A stretch of 64,000 nt of DNA from Hymenopus coronatus (lineage: Eukaryota > Arthropoda > Insecta > Mantodea > Hymenopodidae): the NCBI GenBank assembly GCA_030762935.1, contig CM060898.1:98190781-98254780 (forward strand), read 5' to 3'. This document shows, one piece after another, positions 53,036 to 63,370 of the stretch; the stretch's first letter is position 1, and every line of letters begins with the position of its first letter. The notes beneath the pieces were generated by a model. The model was given only the letters and a program-made list of their open reading frames with translations, did not search any database and was not told the DNA's origin. The translations under genes were made by a program, and so were the position numbers.

Positions 53036-53608
53036 AAGTGCATAGTGCGCTTCTCGAGCGGGTGAAGTAGATGGTAACTCAGAAAGTTACACACACACCC
53101 TTTTATATATATATATATAAATTCTTCTGTTCGTGTGTGTCACTGAACTCCTAAACGGTTGGACTGAATTTTTTGTTTGTTCAAGTGGATTCGAGAATAG
53201 TTTAGATTCATTATTCGTCCAATATATAATGTTTTTAAATGTATGTAGGTATTTATTTTCCTTTTTTGTTAATGTTTGAATGATTTACATTAGATCCGAC
53301 AGCAGCGCTGCGAATGAGGTATCGAAATATTTGAAGATTTTTCTATTAATTTAGTTAGACCCGGTAGTTGGTGCTGAATCGGATTCAAGAAGATTTCCTA
53401 TAAGTGGTTACTTTTTCACACCTTTTTGCGTCGTAACTTCGTTTTGTTATTACATTGAAATAAATTCTGCGCGGAATTAATGTGTGAAGCGTTTTGCAGT
53501 GTGACTAAAATTATTCATTCGGCATATTAATTTTTCTATGATTTACATTGGAACCGGCAGACAGCGCTGCGATTGCGGTATTGAAATATTTGAGGATATA
53601 TTGATTTG
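53036..53608. repeat. Unclassified repeat-like region with 258-bp-spaced direct repeats
   Basis: ATTTACATTAGATCCGACAG, then CAGCGCTGCGAATGAGGTAT at 53283, recurs as ATTTACATTGGAACCGGCAG, then ACAGCGCTGCGATTGCGGTA at 53541. Upstream, (TA)n plus TCACTGAACTCCTAAACGGT resembles the 'CTCCTAAACGG.TGG' blocks of dispersed arthropod repeats. No coding seen. Confidence 0.5.
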
Positions 53609-53855
53609 AGTTTTTTTATTGTTTCATATATATAGCCCCCTTGAACATCTAAAATCATATTGGGAGCTTTGTATTACAAACAACTTGTCTGTACGTTCTT
53701 TACGTTGGGTTTATATCTTTTTTTTTCTCCTTAAACACACACACACGCACATTCACTATCACATACACACTTCCAGACTTTGTGGAGGGAATCGAACCCG
53801 GAACATCCAGGTGAGAAATCAGCTCATCTATCACTCGACCACGGAGGCACCTGAG
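53609..53855 (-). mobile_element. SINE family G copy
   Basis: TTTTATTGTTTCATATATAT, AGCCCCCTTGAACATCTAAA, (CA) run with GCACATTCACTATCACATAC, CAGACTTTGTGGAGGGAATC, GAACCCGGAACATCCAGG (box B complement) and TCACTCGACCACGGAGGCAC (box A complement). Confidence 0.88.
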
Positions 53856-54487
53856 GTTTTTTTTTCCTTTCTTGCTATTAATTAAATTTAAGTTTATATG
53901 TAACACATTTAAGCTTATACTATACAGATATACTCACACATAATTGATAGGTAAAGACCGTACGCTTGATGGGGCAGGAAATGTATTTTCACCGAAACGG
54001 TCCAAATAATTACAATATATTTAAACTAGTTTATAATTTTCGGACAGAACAACGTCTGTTAGCCTGCACTGTCCACTGCATCTATTTCGGCCGAAATGAC
54101 TGCGTGGCACCGCAGTGCGGAAAGTGACTTAATCTCGTGGCACAACAGTGTGAATTGGCCTTCACTGATTAAAATACTGCCACTTGAAGATACTTTATAA
54201 GTTTAGTAGATTTAAAGAGAGCTGATAGTTTGGCATGGAAGCTCGTTTCACTTAATTAGTTTAATTACTTCAATTTCATTAAAACACAAATTGTTACTTT
54301 AAAGTATATGTTTTAATGAGCATCATAAAGAAAGGCATGTAACGTTGTAATTAAAACCTACAAACATGAAACATTAATAAGTGATATTTTAACATCAAAA
54401 TATAGTTTTTCATATCAAAGAAACCCAATAAATTATTCAGAGATTTTACAAAATGCAGCATTTGCATGAATATTACATATATGTTTT
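53856..54487. other. No gene seen
   Basis: About 630 bases. A GC-richer patch around 54055-54165 (ATTTCGGCCGAAATGACTGC, with a short palindrome ATTTCGGCCGAAAT) is unexplained. The rest is AT-rich. Confidence 0.45.
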
Positions 54488-55565
54488 TATTTTCTCTATA
54501 CGCAACATGTACTGCACCCCACCTAAAAATTCGATACCGAGATTTCACCGGAAATATAAAAAGCATTTTCGGAAAAAGGTTTGTGTGTTTGTCCGTGTGT
54601 CTGTGAACACGATAACTCAAAAACGAAAAGTCAGTAAAATACCAAACTTGGTATTTAAGTTTACTATCTTCCAGGGATGCGACACGAAGATTTTGAGAGT
54701 TGGGGGACACCCAACTACCCTTTAGATGGAACTTTTTGTCGCCCTCCGTGGTAATGGTTACCATGCTAGCTTCATATACCCAAGGTCGCGGGTTCAAACC
54801 CGGCGGAGGACGATGGATTCTTTCGGCTGTAAAAATCCTTAGTTTTACGGCACGTAAAAGAACCTCAATCCTGATTGAGAGGCCTCTGAGCAAAATTAAG
54901 CGGTCTTTCACTCCCAATTTAGAATGGAACGCTGAAAACCACAGCAGTTAAAGAGCGTCCATAAATAACACGCCATTTACATTTTTTATGGAACTTTTTT
55001 CGAAAATTTTGATTTTCTCAAAAATGGCTCTAACGATTTTTATGGAAATTTCGTATATTAAAGATATTTACCTGACAAATAAAATGTATATCTTGAATAT
55101 TCTGGGAATATCCTCAGAAGAGTACTTTATTCTGGATGATTTTACGGAATTTTGAATAATTGCTAAACCGTAAGAAATGGACAAAAACGTACTATACGAA
55201 AAATGTAGAATACGTTAAAACACATAATTTATGTATTATACAGTTTTTATCGTGGAGTTCATCGTTTTTGACACATTCCTTGTTTTTAGTTTCTGCTTTG
55301 AAAAACATATACTTTCCTCATACAGGAATTTGTCAACTGCTGTCCATACAAACAAAAGAACTTCAGTGACATTGCAACCAGCTTTTGACTATCACTAACC
55401 TATGGTACTCTCTTATTTCGCTGCTACTTACAAGAAAGCAAGTAATAAAGCTATTTCTGTTAATCTTTTCTGATTAGCATGAAGTAACTAGAAGCATAAG
55501 CTTTTTAACAATAATTTGTTGCAGAGATGTAGAGACAGTCATGTGAATGGAACACATCAGATATT
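54488..55565 (-). repeat. R-repeat copy, full length, split by SINE H
   Basis: ATTTTCTCTATACGCAACAT, AAATTCGATACCGAGATTTC, ATACCAAACTTGGTATTTAA, GGGATGCGACACGAAGATTT, the SINE at 54738, then ATTTTCTCAAAAATGGCTCT, AATTGCTAAACCGTAAGAAA, TTGACTATCACTAACC, GATTAGCATGAAGTAACTAG, CAGTCATGTGAATGGAACAC and ATCAGA. The 188-codon minus frame 54351-54917, the longest in the window, spans repeat plus SINE and is an artefact. Confidence 0.9.
54738..54987 (+). mobile_element. SINE family H copy with intact tRNA-like head and 12-bp target duplication
   Basis: ATGGAACTTTTT is present at 54726-54737 and 54988-54999. The 250-bp insert opens GTCGCCCTCCGTGGTAATGG (box A), then GGTCGCGGGTTCAAACCCGG (box B) and AGGACG. 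A shortened body (missing part of the AAATAAAGCCGTTGG section) follows, with the tail CGCCATTTACATTTTTT. It is the only H copy here with an apparently complete promoter head. Confidence 0.94.
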
Positions 55566-55800
55566 TTTTTCCATTTATGTAGCCCCTTTTAACTTCAATA
55601 CTTATATCGACAACTTTGACGTGTGAAACAACTCGTATTACTGTAGGTTTAGAACATTAGGTTAATAATTTTTATATCACTAAACACACACATGTTCACT
55701 CTCAAATTCATACTTCCAGACTCTGTGGGGGATAGGGAATAATTCTGGCAAAAGAAAAATTCCCCAGCGGTAGTCAAACCGGAGACCTCCGGATGTAGAT
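55566..55800 (-). mobile_element. SINE family G copy
   Basis: CCATTTATGTAGCCCCTTTT, AACTTCAATACTTATATCG, ACACATGTTCACTCTCAAAT, CAGACTCTGTGGGGGATAGG, GTAGTCAAACCGGAGACCTC (box B complement, decayed). It lies directly beside the R-repeat head. Confidence 0.85.
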
Positions 55801-56057
55801 AATTTTTGCAATATTATGAACATCTCTGGTTTGCAGTGCATTTACAGTGACTATGCCAGATCATCACGCATATAAACCCGTTTCCGCCATTAATAGGTGA
55901 TCGAACTGGAAATCTTGCGGGCGGCTACAAGATCCATCACCACTAGCGTAAACATGGTCGGTGTGATGTCTGGGCAAGCTAAGATGATGCGTTTCCTGAG
56001 CTATTGAGGGATCATTGGCCACTCCTAGTACACGATATATTTAAGGTAACCCCATAA
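55801..56057. other. No gene seen; possible decayed SINE
   Basis: GC-richer stretch with AGGTGATCGAACTGGAAATC, which could be a box B complement. Not assignable to a family here. Confidence 0.35.
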
Positions 56058-56862
56058 GAAAAACTCTGATTGCTTCCATTAACATGACTTTCTCTACATC
56101 CCTGCAACAAATTATTGTTAAAAAGCTTATACTTCTATTTACCTCATGCTCATAGAGAAAAAAAATAGCTGAAATAGTCTTATTACTTACTTCCTTGTAA
56201 GTAGAAGCAAAATAAAGGAATACCATAGGTTAAAGTGATATTCAAAAGCTGGTTGCTATGTGACTGAAGTGCCTTTGTTTGTATGGACAGGAATTGACAA
56301 ATTCCTGTATGAAAAAAACATGTTTTAAAGCTGAAACTAATAACAAGGAATATCTCTAAAAAGCCATCAACTCCACGAAAACATGTACATGACATAAATT
56401 GAGATTTATCGTAATCTTCATTTTTTGTGTACTAAGTTTTTGTCTATCTCTTACGGTTTACCAGCTATGTAAAATTCAATAAAAGCTATCTAGAATAAAG
56501 AGGTCTTTAGAGGCTATTCCCAGAAAATTCAAGATATACATTATATTTGGCAACTAAATATCTTAAATATAAGAGATTTTTAAAAAAAAAGTCGTTAGAG
56601 CTATTTTTGAAAAAATCAAAATTTTAGAAATTTTTTCCATCTAAAGGATAGTTTGGGGTGTGGGAGTTTTCTTGAAAATCTTCGTGTCGCATCCTTGGAA
56701 GATACCAAACTTAAACACACACACGGACCTTTTTCCAAATTTTTTTTATTTAGGGGGACCCAAAACATGTATTTCCGGTGAAATCGCGGCATCAAATTTT
56801 TAGGTGGAGTTCAATATCTGCTCTATACACTATGTAGATAGTGCATGTAGAGAAAGTGCTGG
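56058..56862 (+). repeat. R-repeat copy, full length
   Basis: AAACTCTGATTGCTTCCATT head, ACATGACTTTCTCTACATCC, GTTGCTATGTGACTGAAGTG, GGTTTACCAGCTATG, TTCAAGATATACATTATATT, CATCCTTGGAAGATACCAAA, (AC) run, TTTCCGGTGAAATCGCGGCA, ACACTATGTAGATAGTGCAT hairpin, AGAGAAAGTG. Its tail directly abuts a broken mariner transposase. Confidence 0.88.
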
Positions 56863-57530
56863 CCACCCTATTGTCCATGTCGTCCATCCATCATTCAGTA
56901 TGTGCCATCGAGAAAAGCCGTTACACGACGGACCCAATGAGGTGGCGCTCCATCATGTTAGTCTGTTCTGCAACGGAACGGTGTTGTAGGAAGTGAATAT
57001 AGCGATTCCCAGCGAGTTGTCCATCAAAAAAGTACGGTTCTATTAGATTCGTTGAAAACCCCTTTGACTTGTAACGTCACCTCTCATATTGATTGACAGT
57101 GATGCAGTACAGTTCTGGCGATTTACATCTGTGTTTTGGAACCCTGATTCGTCTGTATATAACACTTGTAAAATGTATAACTTTTTCAGTTTGCCGTAGG
57201 ATCTACCACCACTCTCCGTGCATAGTCCGGTTGAAGTACCTTCTCGTGTAGCAGAAGATGAAAATATGTATGATGTAATATTCTCCATGCGGAAGTTTGG
57301 CTAATATAAATCATACAAGGCTGATGCTGAATGGCAGTCACACGGTCACAGACATAGCGATTTCTTCGAGGATGTATGTCTTGTGTACCGTTCCTGATTC
57401 CAGAAGGCAGCTCGCAAAAACGTGTGATCTATGGTAAGAGTACTCTGTCTTCTCATGCGCCTCCCCATTTAATAATAGCATGTCCAGATATTCTCAATTC
57501 CAAAATATTGTTCCAGTGGGCACGAATTTA
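56863..57530 (-). pseudogene. Tc1/mariner-superfamily transposase relic, truncated
   Basis: On the minus strand: QVLYTDESGFQNTDVNRQNC (first catalytic Asp region, ~57100-57180), then VFFDGQLAGNRYIHFLQHRS (~57000) and DGAPPHWVRRVTAFLDGTY (56890-56954; second catalytic Asp). These are hallmark blocks of insect mariner-like DDE transposases. A stop and frame shift lie between the blocks. The C-terminal third is missing because the relic ends where the R-repeat tail begins. 57290-57530 is probably its N-terminal part but is unreadable. Confidence 0.83.
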
Positions 57531-57617
57531 GTATTTATAAGCAAATCCGCTGTCTAATGTATTCGGAAATAAATCTTGATTTACTGAAATGTTCTCGAAA
57601 CATGAAAAGAAATTAAT

Positions 57618-58462
57618 AAACAAAAATCTGATGTGTTACACTCGCATGACTTTCTCTAGCTGCTCTACAAACTTCTAACAAAAGATTATTCTTCGTACTA
57701 CACATGCTAATCGAGATAAACATCAGCAGAATGCTCTTATTTCTTAGTTCCTTATAAGTAGGAGGGAACTAAAGAAATTCTCCATGCTAAAGTGATAGTC
57801 AAATGTTTTAAAAGCTTGGTTATGCGATTGTCATTGCAAAACGCTTCTTTGCTTTGCCAGCAGTAGAACGAAAGAAAAATGGACACTTCCTGTCTGAGAA
57901 AAACATAAATACTTTACAATTGAAACCAGTAACAAGGTTACTTTCACAACAGAAATGTAAAACACATACATTGTGTGTTTTTACGAGATCTACATTTTTT
58001 GTGTAGTAAGTTTTTGTCTATCTCTTACGGTTTAGCTGTTAAGCAAATTCACCCAGAATAAAGAGTTCTTCTGATAATATTCTCAGAAAACTCAAGATAT
58101 ACATTTTATTTGAGACGTAAATATCTTTAATATAGGGGTTTTTAATCAAGATCTTAGAGCCATTTTTAGAAAATCAAAATGTTCAAAAATGTTTCTATGT
58201 AAAGGGTAGTTTGTGGTGGGTGGACCCGTGTCGCATCCTTGTAAGATACCGAACCTAAATACCAAGTTTGGTATTTGACGGTATTTTCGTTTTTGAGCTA
58301 AGCTGTCCACAAGACACAATCACGGATCTTTTTCTAAAAATGATTTTTTTATTCATGGTAACCCAAAACATGCATTTCCGGTGAAATCTCGGTATCGAAT
58401 TTTTGGGTGCAATGTAATACCTTCTCTATGCACTATGTACGTAGTACATTAGAGAAAATAAA
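57618..58462 (+). repeat. R-repeat copy, full length
   Basis: AAAAATCTGATGTGTTACAC head, GCATGACTTTCTCTAGCTGC, ATGCTAATCGAGATAAACAT, ACGGTTTAGCTGTTAAGC, CTCAAGATATACATTTTATT, CATCCTTGTAAGATACCGAA, AATACCAAGTTTGGTATTTG, TTTCCGGTGAAATCTCGGTA, GCACTATGTACGTAGTACAT and TAGAGAAAATAAAA. Confidence 0.9.
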
Positions 58463-58565
58463 AGCTCATTTATTCGCAAGCGTGATTTGAACTTCCGAAC
58501 TTCATCAGCATATTAACCATTAACAACGAGCACCACCGTAGCACTAACCAGCGGGCTGGTATGGG
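58463..58565 (-). mobile_element. tRNA-like SINE head fragment
   Basis: Minus strand: CCCGCTGGTTAGTGCTACGG (box A-like) and CGGAAGTTCAAATCACGC (box B-like). No body recognised. Confidence 0.4.
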
Positions 58566-58579
58566 TGTATATAAAATCG

Positions 58580-58807
58580 TTGTGTGTATATAAGTCCCCT
58601 TTAACTTCTATAGGGCTATAGGGCTTTGGTTTAGAACCAACTGCTATTTTTCTCACACAGAAGTGTAGGTTTTATTGGTGTTAGTCTTTTCATTTATATC
58701 TACACTATTAAACACACAATCACTTTCACATGCATATGTACTTCCATATCTAAGGGAGAAAGGAAATTCTCCATATTATTGCAGTTATGTTTTAAGCCAA
58801 CCTTAAC
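58580..58807 (-). mobile_element. SINE family G copy, decayed
   Basis: TATATAAGTCCCCTTTAACT, TAGGGCTTTGGTTTAGAACC, ACACACAATCACTTTCACAT, ACTTCCATATCTAAGGGAGA. The tRNA-like head at the right is largely lost. Confidence 0.72.
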
Positions 58808-59575
58808 CTCTCTAACTCGTTTGTACAATGTGCATAGTGGATAGAGGAGGTTTTATATTCCATTCAAAAATTTGATACTGATATTTCTCCTGAAATATAT
58901 GCTTTAAAGACCTTTCAACCTGAAAATAAATATTTTAGATAAAACTATGTGTGTGTGGACATCATAATTCAAACACGAAGAGTCCGATTAATGGTATTTA
59001 TGTTCAGTAAGTTCCAAGAATGCGACAGGGAGACTTTTATGAAAATACCCCTCCTACTACTACTCTTTATAAGGAGCATTTTTCGAAAAGTTTGATTTTA
59101 TCAAAAATGTCTAACGATTTGTATTAAAATATCATGATTAAGACTAGTGAAATTTATACCTTAAATTCTTTTGGGAATACCCTCTTAAGTCTTCTTCATA
59201 CTAAATGATTTTTGCATACTGGTAAACTCTAAGAAATATACACACCTACTACACAAAAACTTAGATTTCTTTAAAACACACAATTTGTCATGTACAGCTT
59301 TCTTTTTTTTTTTTTTTTTTTGCAGAGCTAACCATTTCGAACAGGAAGTCCTCGGTCGTGTTATATCTATTTTGTTTTGATCCTGGCCATGAGAGCCGAA
59401 TTTCAATGAAAATCGCATAACGTCAGTGCTTTACTCTAGTGCATCCCCTTATTTATCTTTTACCTGTAATGAACTAAGTTTTATCTTGATATTCAGAAGC
59501 AGACAGAAGAATAAGCTTTTGTAAGAATAATCTGTTGTAGAATAGCATGTGAATGGAAAACATCAAATTTGTTCT
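58808..59575 (-). repeat. R-repeat copy, diverged
   Basis: TTTGTACAATGTGCATAGTG tail, AAATTTGATACTGATATTTC, GAATGCGACAGGGAGACTTT, ATTTTATCAAAAATGTCTAA, TACTGGTAAACTCTAAGAAA, a T18 run, and the head complement AGCATGTGAATGGAAAACAT then CAAATTTG. Confidence 0.8.
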
Positions 59576-59782
59576 ATACTAGTAAATACAATTATATTAT
59601 TTTTTAAAAAAATATAGTGACTTTCTGAATTTAAACCCTCTTTGTTGCCTTTAAATTAAAAAGAAATGATTTTTAAATGAAAATTGAACTTTTTTCAGAC
59701 GAAAATGTCACGTATTTTCTTGATGGACATGCTGGTATTTTAGTCTCGAAACATTCTTTCTCGATGCTAGACGAATCATTAA

Positions 59783-60223
59783 TATGGTACTTACTTCAAG
59801 TCAGCATCTAATTTGCATTATAAATGGGTGAATAGCGACTTTGTTGGATTGCTACTTTTGATGTATTTGTTGCTTATATTTACTGAAGCTATCAGGTGGT
59901 CCTTGTTCTTTGCAGATGGCTACATATCTGCTACCATTTTGCGACAGGAAGTGTTATTTTATACTATGGTTGCAATTCTCCTAAATCTATGGATTGTAAG
60001 GAATTACTGTGGTAATAAGCACATATTTTACCATGAAGTTCACGAAGTAATCAATCCATTTAACAAGGTTTTATTTAATAATGTTGTTAAACAAATGTAT
60101 GTAAAATTCCAGAAATTATTTTCCATTGACGGTGAAAGGTGTTTCCGTTATATATACAAAAATTTCAACTCACGTAAATGTTTTATACACTTAAGTACAA
60201 ACAACTTAAAGCTTGAAAAATAG
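59783..60223 (+). CDS. Unrecognised hydrophobic open segment, possible exon of a multi-pass membrane protein
   Basis: A 147-codon open segment from the TAA at 59780 to the TAG at 60221. It has no ATG at its beginning; the first in-frame ATG is ~25 codons in. It lies outside any repeat I recognise. Residues DFVGLLLLMYLLLIFTEAIR and VLFYTMVAILLNLWIVRN look like two membrane helices, separated by WSLFFADGYISATILR. A hydrophilic, basic C-terminal part follows (HEVHEVINPFNKVLF, SIDGERCFRYIYKNF). The pattern could suit an insect chemoreceptor (gustatory-receptor-like) fragment, but I cannot confirm a family. Upstream, a pyrimidine tract and CAG at 59691-59698 precede another open stretch (DGHAGILVSKHSFSMLDESL) in a different frame. 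It may be a decayed or intron-split gene. Confidence 0.3.
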   Translation, partial: YGTYFKSASNLHYKWVNSDFVGLLLLMYLLLIFTEAIRWSLFFADGYISATILRQEVLFYTMVAILLNLWIVRNYCGNKHIFYHEVHEVINPFNKVLFNNVVKQMYVKFQKLFSIDGERCFRYIYKNFNSRKCFIHLSTNNLKLEK

Positions 60224-60951
60224 AACACTATTTTTAGTAACAGAATATCTCTTTAAACATAGTATGTCTTTCAACATGGCTTTGTTCTGAAATTTTCCCC
60301 ATTCAACAAAGTATTGGAAAGTATACTAAATTAAAGCCTTTTCCAGAATCTTAAATGAGAGAGAAATATATGCACAAAGGTTAAGAATCTTCTCAAGTTA
60401 ACTGCCAAACTACAACTATTTATATTTCGACACTCCGAAAAGTGTCTTGCTCACCAACGGCCATGCCGACTCGAATTCTCTGGGTTGGTTTTCTCTACGG
60501 TGATTCTTCTTCGAGTTCGTTGCTTGTTCACTTATTTCCGAAAGCATTCTGCAATTGCGCATCCACACTACGCATCTCCACTCCAAATCCACTGCAATGA
60601 AATCATATATGGTGGTTAGCAAAGAAATAATATTGCCACCATATCTAGGGTGGACTGGAGACAGGCAATCTACCGTAAGCAATACCTCAACGAACAGAAG
60701 TCAGGCAATGAAATACTTTATATTTGAATGGACTCTTCACATTAAATTCAATAACATGGCAAATAAGTATAAATATAGAGAAAGTTGCTGTCAGTATATC
60801 AATTTTGTCCTATAGTGTTAAAGTGTCCAAAACAAATTCAAATCATACAGTTTATCACTCAAAAGTACCAGAGTCTAACTTGATAGAGAAAGCGGTCGGG
60901 AGGATGCCGGAAGCCATGAGGTAAACAGTGGCATTGTAATTGCACAATTTT
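60224..60951. other. No confirmed gene
   Basis: About 730 bases. The minus frame 60416-60682 (88 codons, GGNIISLLTTIYDFIAVDLE) and plus frames at 60555-60924 overlap in a GC-richer patch. I recognise neither. This could be a dispersed repeat whose other copies are outside the window. Confidence 0.35.
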
Positions 60952-61175
60952 TACTTTCTCTACACGTAGTATGCATACAGTGGGAAGAGAAGGTATTTTG
61001 TTCATCCCAAAAATTCGATGTAGAAATTTCACCGGAAAAGTATGTTTTTGGTCCCCTGAAAAAAGATGCGTGTATGTATGTGTATTCGTGTGTCTGGAAA
61101 GTATGACAATCACTTTAGCATAGTGCATTCCCTTATTTCCCTTCTGTTAACAATGAAGCAAGTAGTAAGTGAAGA
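60952..61175 (-). repeat. R-repeat copy with large internal deletion
   Basis: Tail TACTTTCTCTACACGTAGTA, AAATTCGATGTAGAAATTTC, ACCGGAAAAGTATG, (GT) run, then a jump to TGACAATCACTTTAGCATAG and CCCTTCTGTTAACAATGAAG near the head. About 550 bases of the middle are gone. Confidence 0.8.
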
Positions 61176-61639
61176 GGAACCATTGTTTGCCTTGCCTAAT
61201 CTTTATTATCTGCTCTAAGATAATGACCCTTAGTTTTCAAGGGTCATTTTATAATTCATTTCTAATTAGCACTAATTGTGGTGTGTATAATGTCGGATGT
61301 AATTCCGCACTGCAGCCATTGGCATATTGTACTCAGTCCCCAGGAGAATAGAATGTGATGAGCAACTTCAAAGGGTGGCCGAAACTGGACGGCGAGGTAA
61401 GAGCCATCGTGAAATGTCCCTAACAGATTCCAATTCATTCCGACGCTGGGAGGCTAGGAGCCTGCCCCCCCCCCCACTCCAGTTCTGATCAAATTTCCTA
61501 AGTCTATAGATGACTTCCAGCGTCACCCGGTACTGAAAGCTTCATTCCCAGAGCGCAGCCACCACCACGGAAAATCGCCACAACCGTAGTCCTCGTCGAC
61601 ACTTACAACCCTAAAAGACACCGGTTGGATGAGTTAGAG
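61176..61639. other. No confirmed gene; GC-richer second half
   Basis: 61176-61351 holds an unrecognised 60-codon frame. 61360-61620 is GC-rich (GGTGGCCGAAACTGGACGGC, C12 run at 61469) and probably SINE or retroelement debris. Confidence 0.35.
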
Positions 61640-61830
61640 ATGAAATTAAGGGACGGGAAGTTCGGGGAAAGGAAGAAACCTTACAAGTATTTACCCAATG
61701 CCTCGGGATAATCCCCCCCCCACAAAAAAAAAAACATGGATCAGAGGGTATAGCCACGTGAATCGATCACACGACCTCCCGAATGCCAGTCTCAAACGGT
61801 GGCCGAGGTACCTGGCTCAGTAAGCATTAA
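61640..61830 (-). mobile_element. SINE family K copy
   Basis: Minus strand: GGTACCTCGGCCACCGTTTG (box A-like), GCATTCGGGAGGTCGTGTGA then TCGATTCACGTGGC (box B-like), with a body ending TTGGGTAAATACTTGTAAGG. It resembles 18955-19215. Confidence 0.6.
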
Positions 61831-62104
61831 TGTGATTTATTCTAAATTTAATATGCAACGATGTTTTTGTTAATGATAATTAAAAGATATGTGGTTTAAG
61901 TTAAGCTCCTTTCAGAATAGGTCATATTAATGTTATTATTTTGCTTTCCTTTCATAAGTACAACAATAAAAATAAATTGAAATACTTCAAATTCTGCTTA
62001 AATCTAATACTTTATCTTTTTTTTTTCTGTGGTGTGTAGAAAACTCTTTTTCTGACTTTTTAAAAAAAGTAGTATTGACCCGTTTTTATGCACATACCTT
62101 CAAT
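61831..62104. other. No gene seen
   Basis: AT-rich unique-looking spacer. Confidence 0.5.
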
Positions 62105-62426
62105 TAGAAGTTATGCGTTACATCCATTGACTTTCGCTACCTATTTTGCAACAAACTATTCTAATTAAACCCTATTCTTCTATATATTTCATGGCACTCG
62201 AGATATATTAGAAGTAATTATAAGCGATAGTAAAATATCTTAACACCTGGTTGCTATATTAGAATGCGTCTATATTTGCATAGCGAGGAATTAAAAACAC
62301 GAAAGATGACTTCCCATTTGAGAAAAATATAAGGATTATGAAATTTAAACCAATAACGAGAAACATTTCGGAAAGGCTACCTCTAGTACAGGAAAAAACA
62401 AAACAAACAAAATAAAAGCACTGACA

Positions 62427-62428
<2 letters not shown>

Positions 62429-62465
<37 letters not shown>
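62429..62465. repeat. (CT)n microsatellite
   Basis: About 18 CT units, followed by a (TA/CATA)-rich stretch. Confidence 0.95.
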
Positions 62466-62472
<7 letters not shown>

Positions 62473-62654
62473 GTATATATGTTAATATACATATATATCA
62501 CCAGGAGTTGAAAAGCTACCATGTGAGAGAAGTTGTAGGTGTTTTAAAAATGAAACAAATAAGGAATATCATAGAAATTGTCCAATTCACGAAAAATTTA
62601 CAAAATTGTGAATTTTAACGAGATTCAATTGTTTTTTTGTTTTTTTTTTTAAGT

Positions 62655-62887
62655 TTTACGTCCTTTAACCTGGTTGGTCATATCGGACGATGAATGACAT
62701 TGGTGAAATGGTGCTCAAATGAACTTGGGGTCCAAGGAGCTTAAAGTTACTTGACATTCATCTTCTCAGGATAAGGGAAAACCCCGAAACAAACCTTATC
62801 CGGGCAACTCCCCCTAAGCGAGATTCGAACTCACGACCTTTTGAATGTGAAGCAGACACGCTGCCACCACACTACCGAGGCGGGCTC
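62655..62887 (-). mobile_element. SINE family F copy, best preserved
   Basis: TTTAACCTGGTTGGTCATAT, CGGACGATGAATGACATTGG, GGAAAACCCCGAAACAAACC, AAGCGAGATTCGAACTCACG (box B complement), GAAGCAGACACGCTGCCACC and ACTACCGAGGCGGGC (box A complement). T-rich runs lie at both edges, so the target duplication cannot be delimited. Confidence 0.9.
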
Positions 62888-63180
62888 ACATTTTTTTTTT
62901 TTTTTTTTTTTTTTGTGGTAGGTCATGTCTAGCTCTTACAGTTTACCAGTTCTGCAAAAGTCACCCAGAATGAAGACGACTTCAGAGGTTATTTCCAGAA
63001 AATTCAAGTTATAAATTTTTCATGAAAATATATTTAACATATTTTTAAAAAATCGTTAAAGCCTTTTTAAAAGCATCAAATTTTTCGAAAAATATTTCAG
63101 GTAAATTAGTGTTTTTGAGTTATACTGTTCATCCATCAAAGAGCACACACATACACACGAACATTTTTATAAAAATGTTT

Positions 63181-63336
63181 TTATTACTTTCTCTAGTACG
63201 CATGTACAATGTACATAGTGGATAGAGAAGGTATTGTATTCCACTTAAAAATTCAATGTCGATTTTCACCGGAAATGTATGCTTTTGAGTCCTTTGACTC
63301 TGAAAAAAAAATATATTTGGAAAAGGGGCTCTATGT

Positions 63337-63370
<34 letters not shown>

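Larger units (their letters stand above)
62105..63180 (+). repeat. R-repeat copy with (CT)n and SINE F inside
   Basis: ATGCGTTACATCCATTGACT head, TGGCACTCGAGATATATTAG, AAATTTAAACCAATAACGAG, a (CT)n block, CACCAGGAGTTGAAAAGCTA, SINE F, then CAGTTTACCAGTTCTGCAAA, AATTCAAGTTATAAATTTTT, GTTTTTGAGTTATACTGTTC and an (AC) run. The tail is missing. Part of the head half appears twice (62280-62350 and 62500-62590), suggesting two partial copies joined at the (CT)n tract. Confidence 0.75.

Noticed and set aside
54351..54917. 188-codon minus-strand open frame, longest in the window
   Set aside because: It spans an R-repeat and the nested family-H SINE. Parts of the same peptide (MGVKDRLILLRGLSIR...) appear wherever family H occurs, including 15037, 18684 and 49219. 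It is a repeat artefact.
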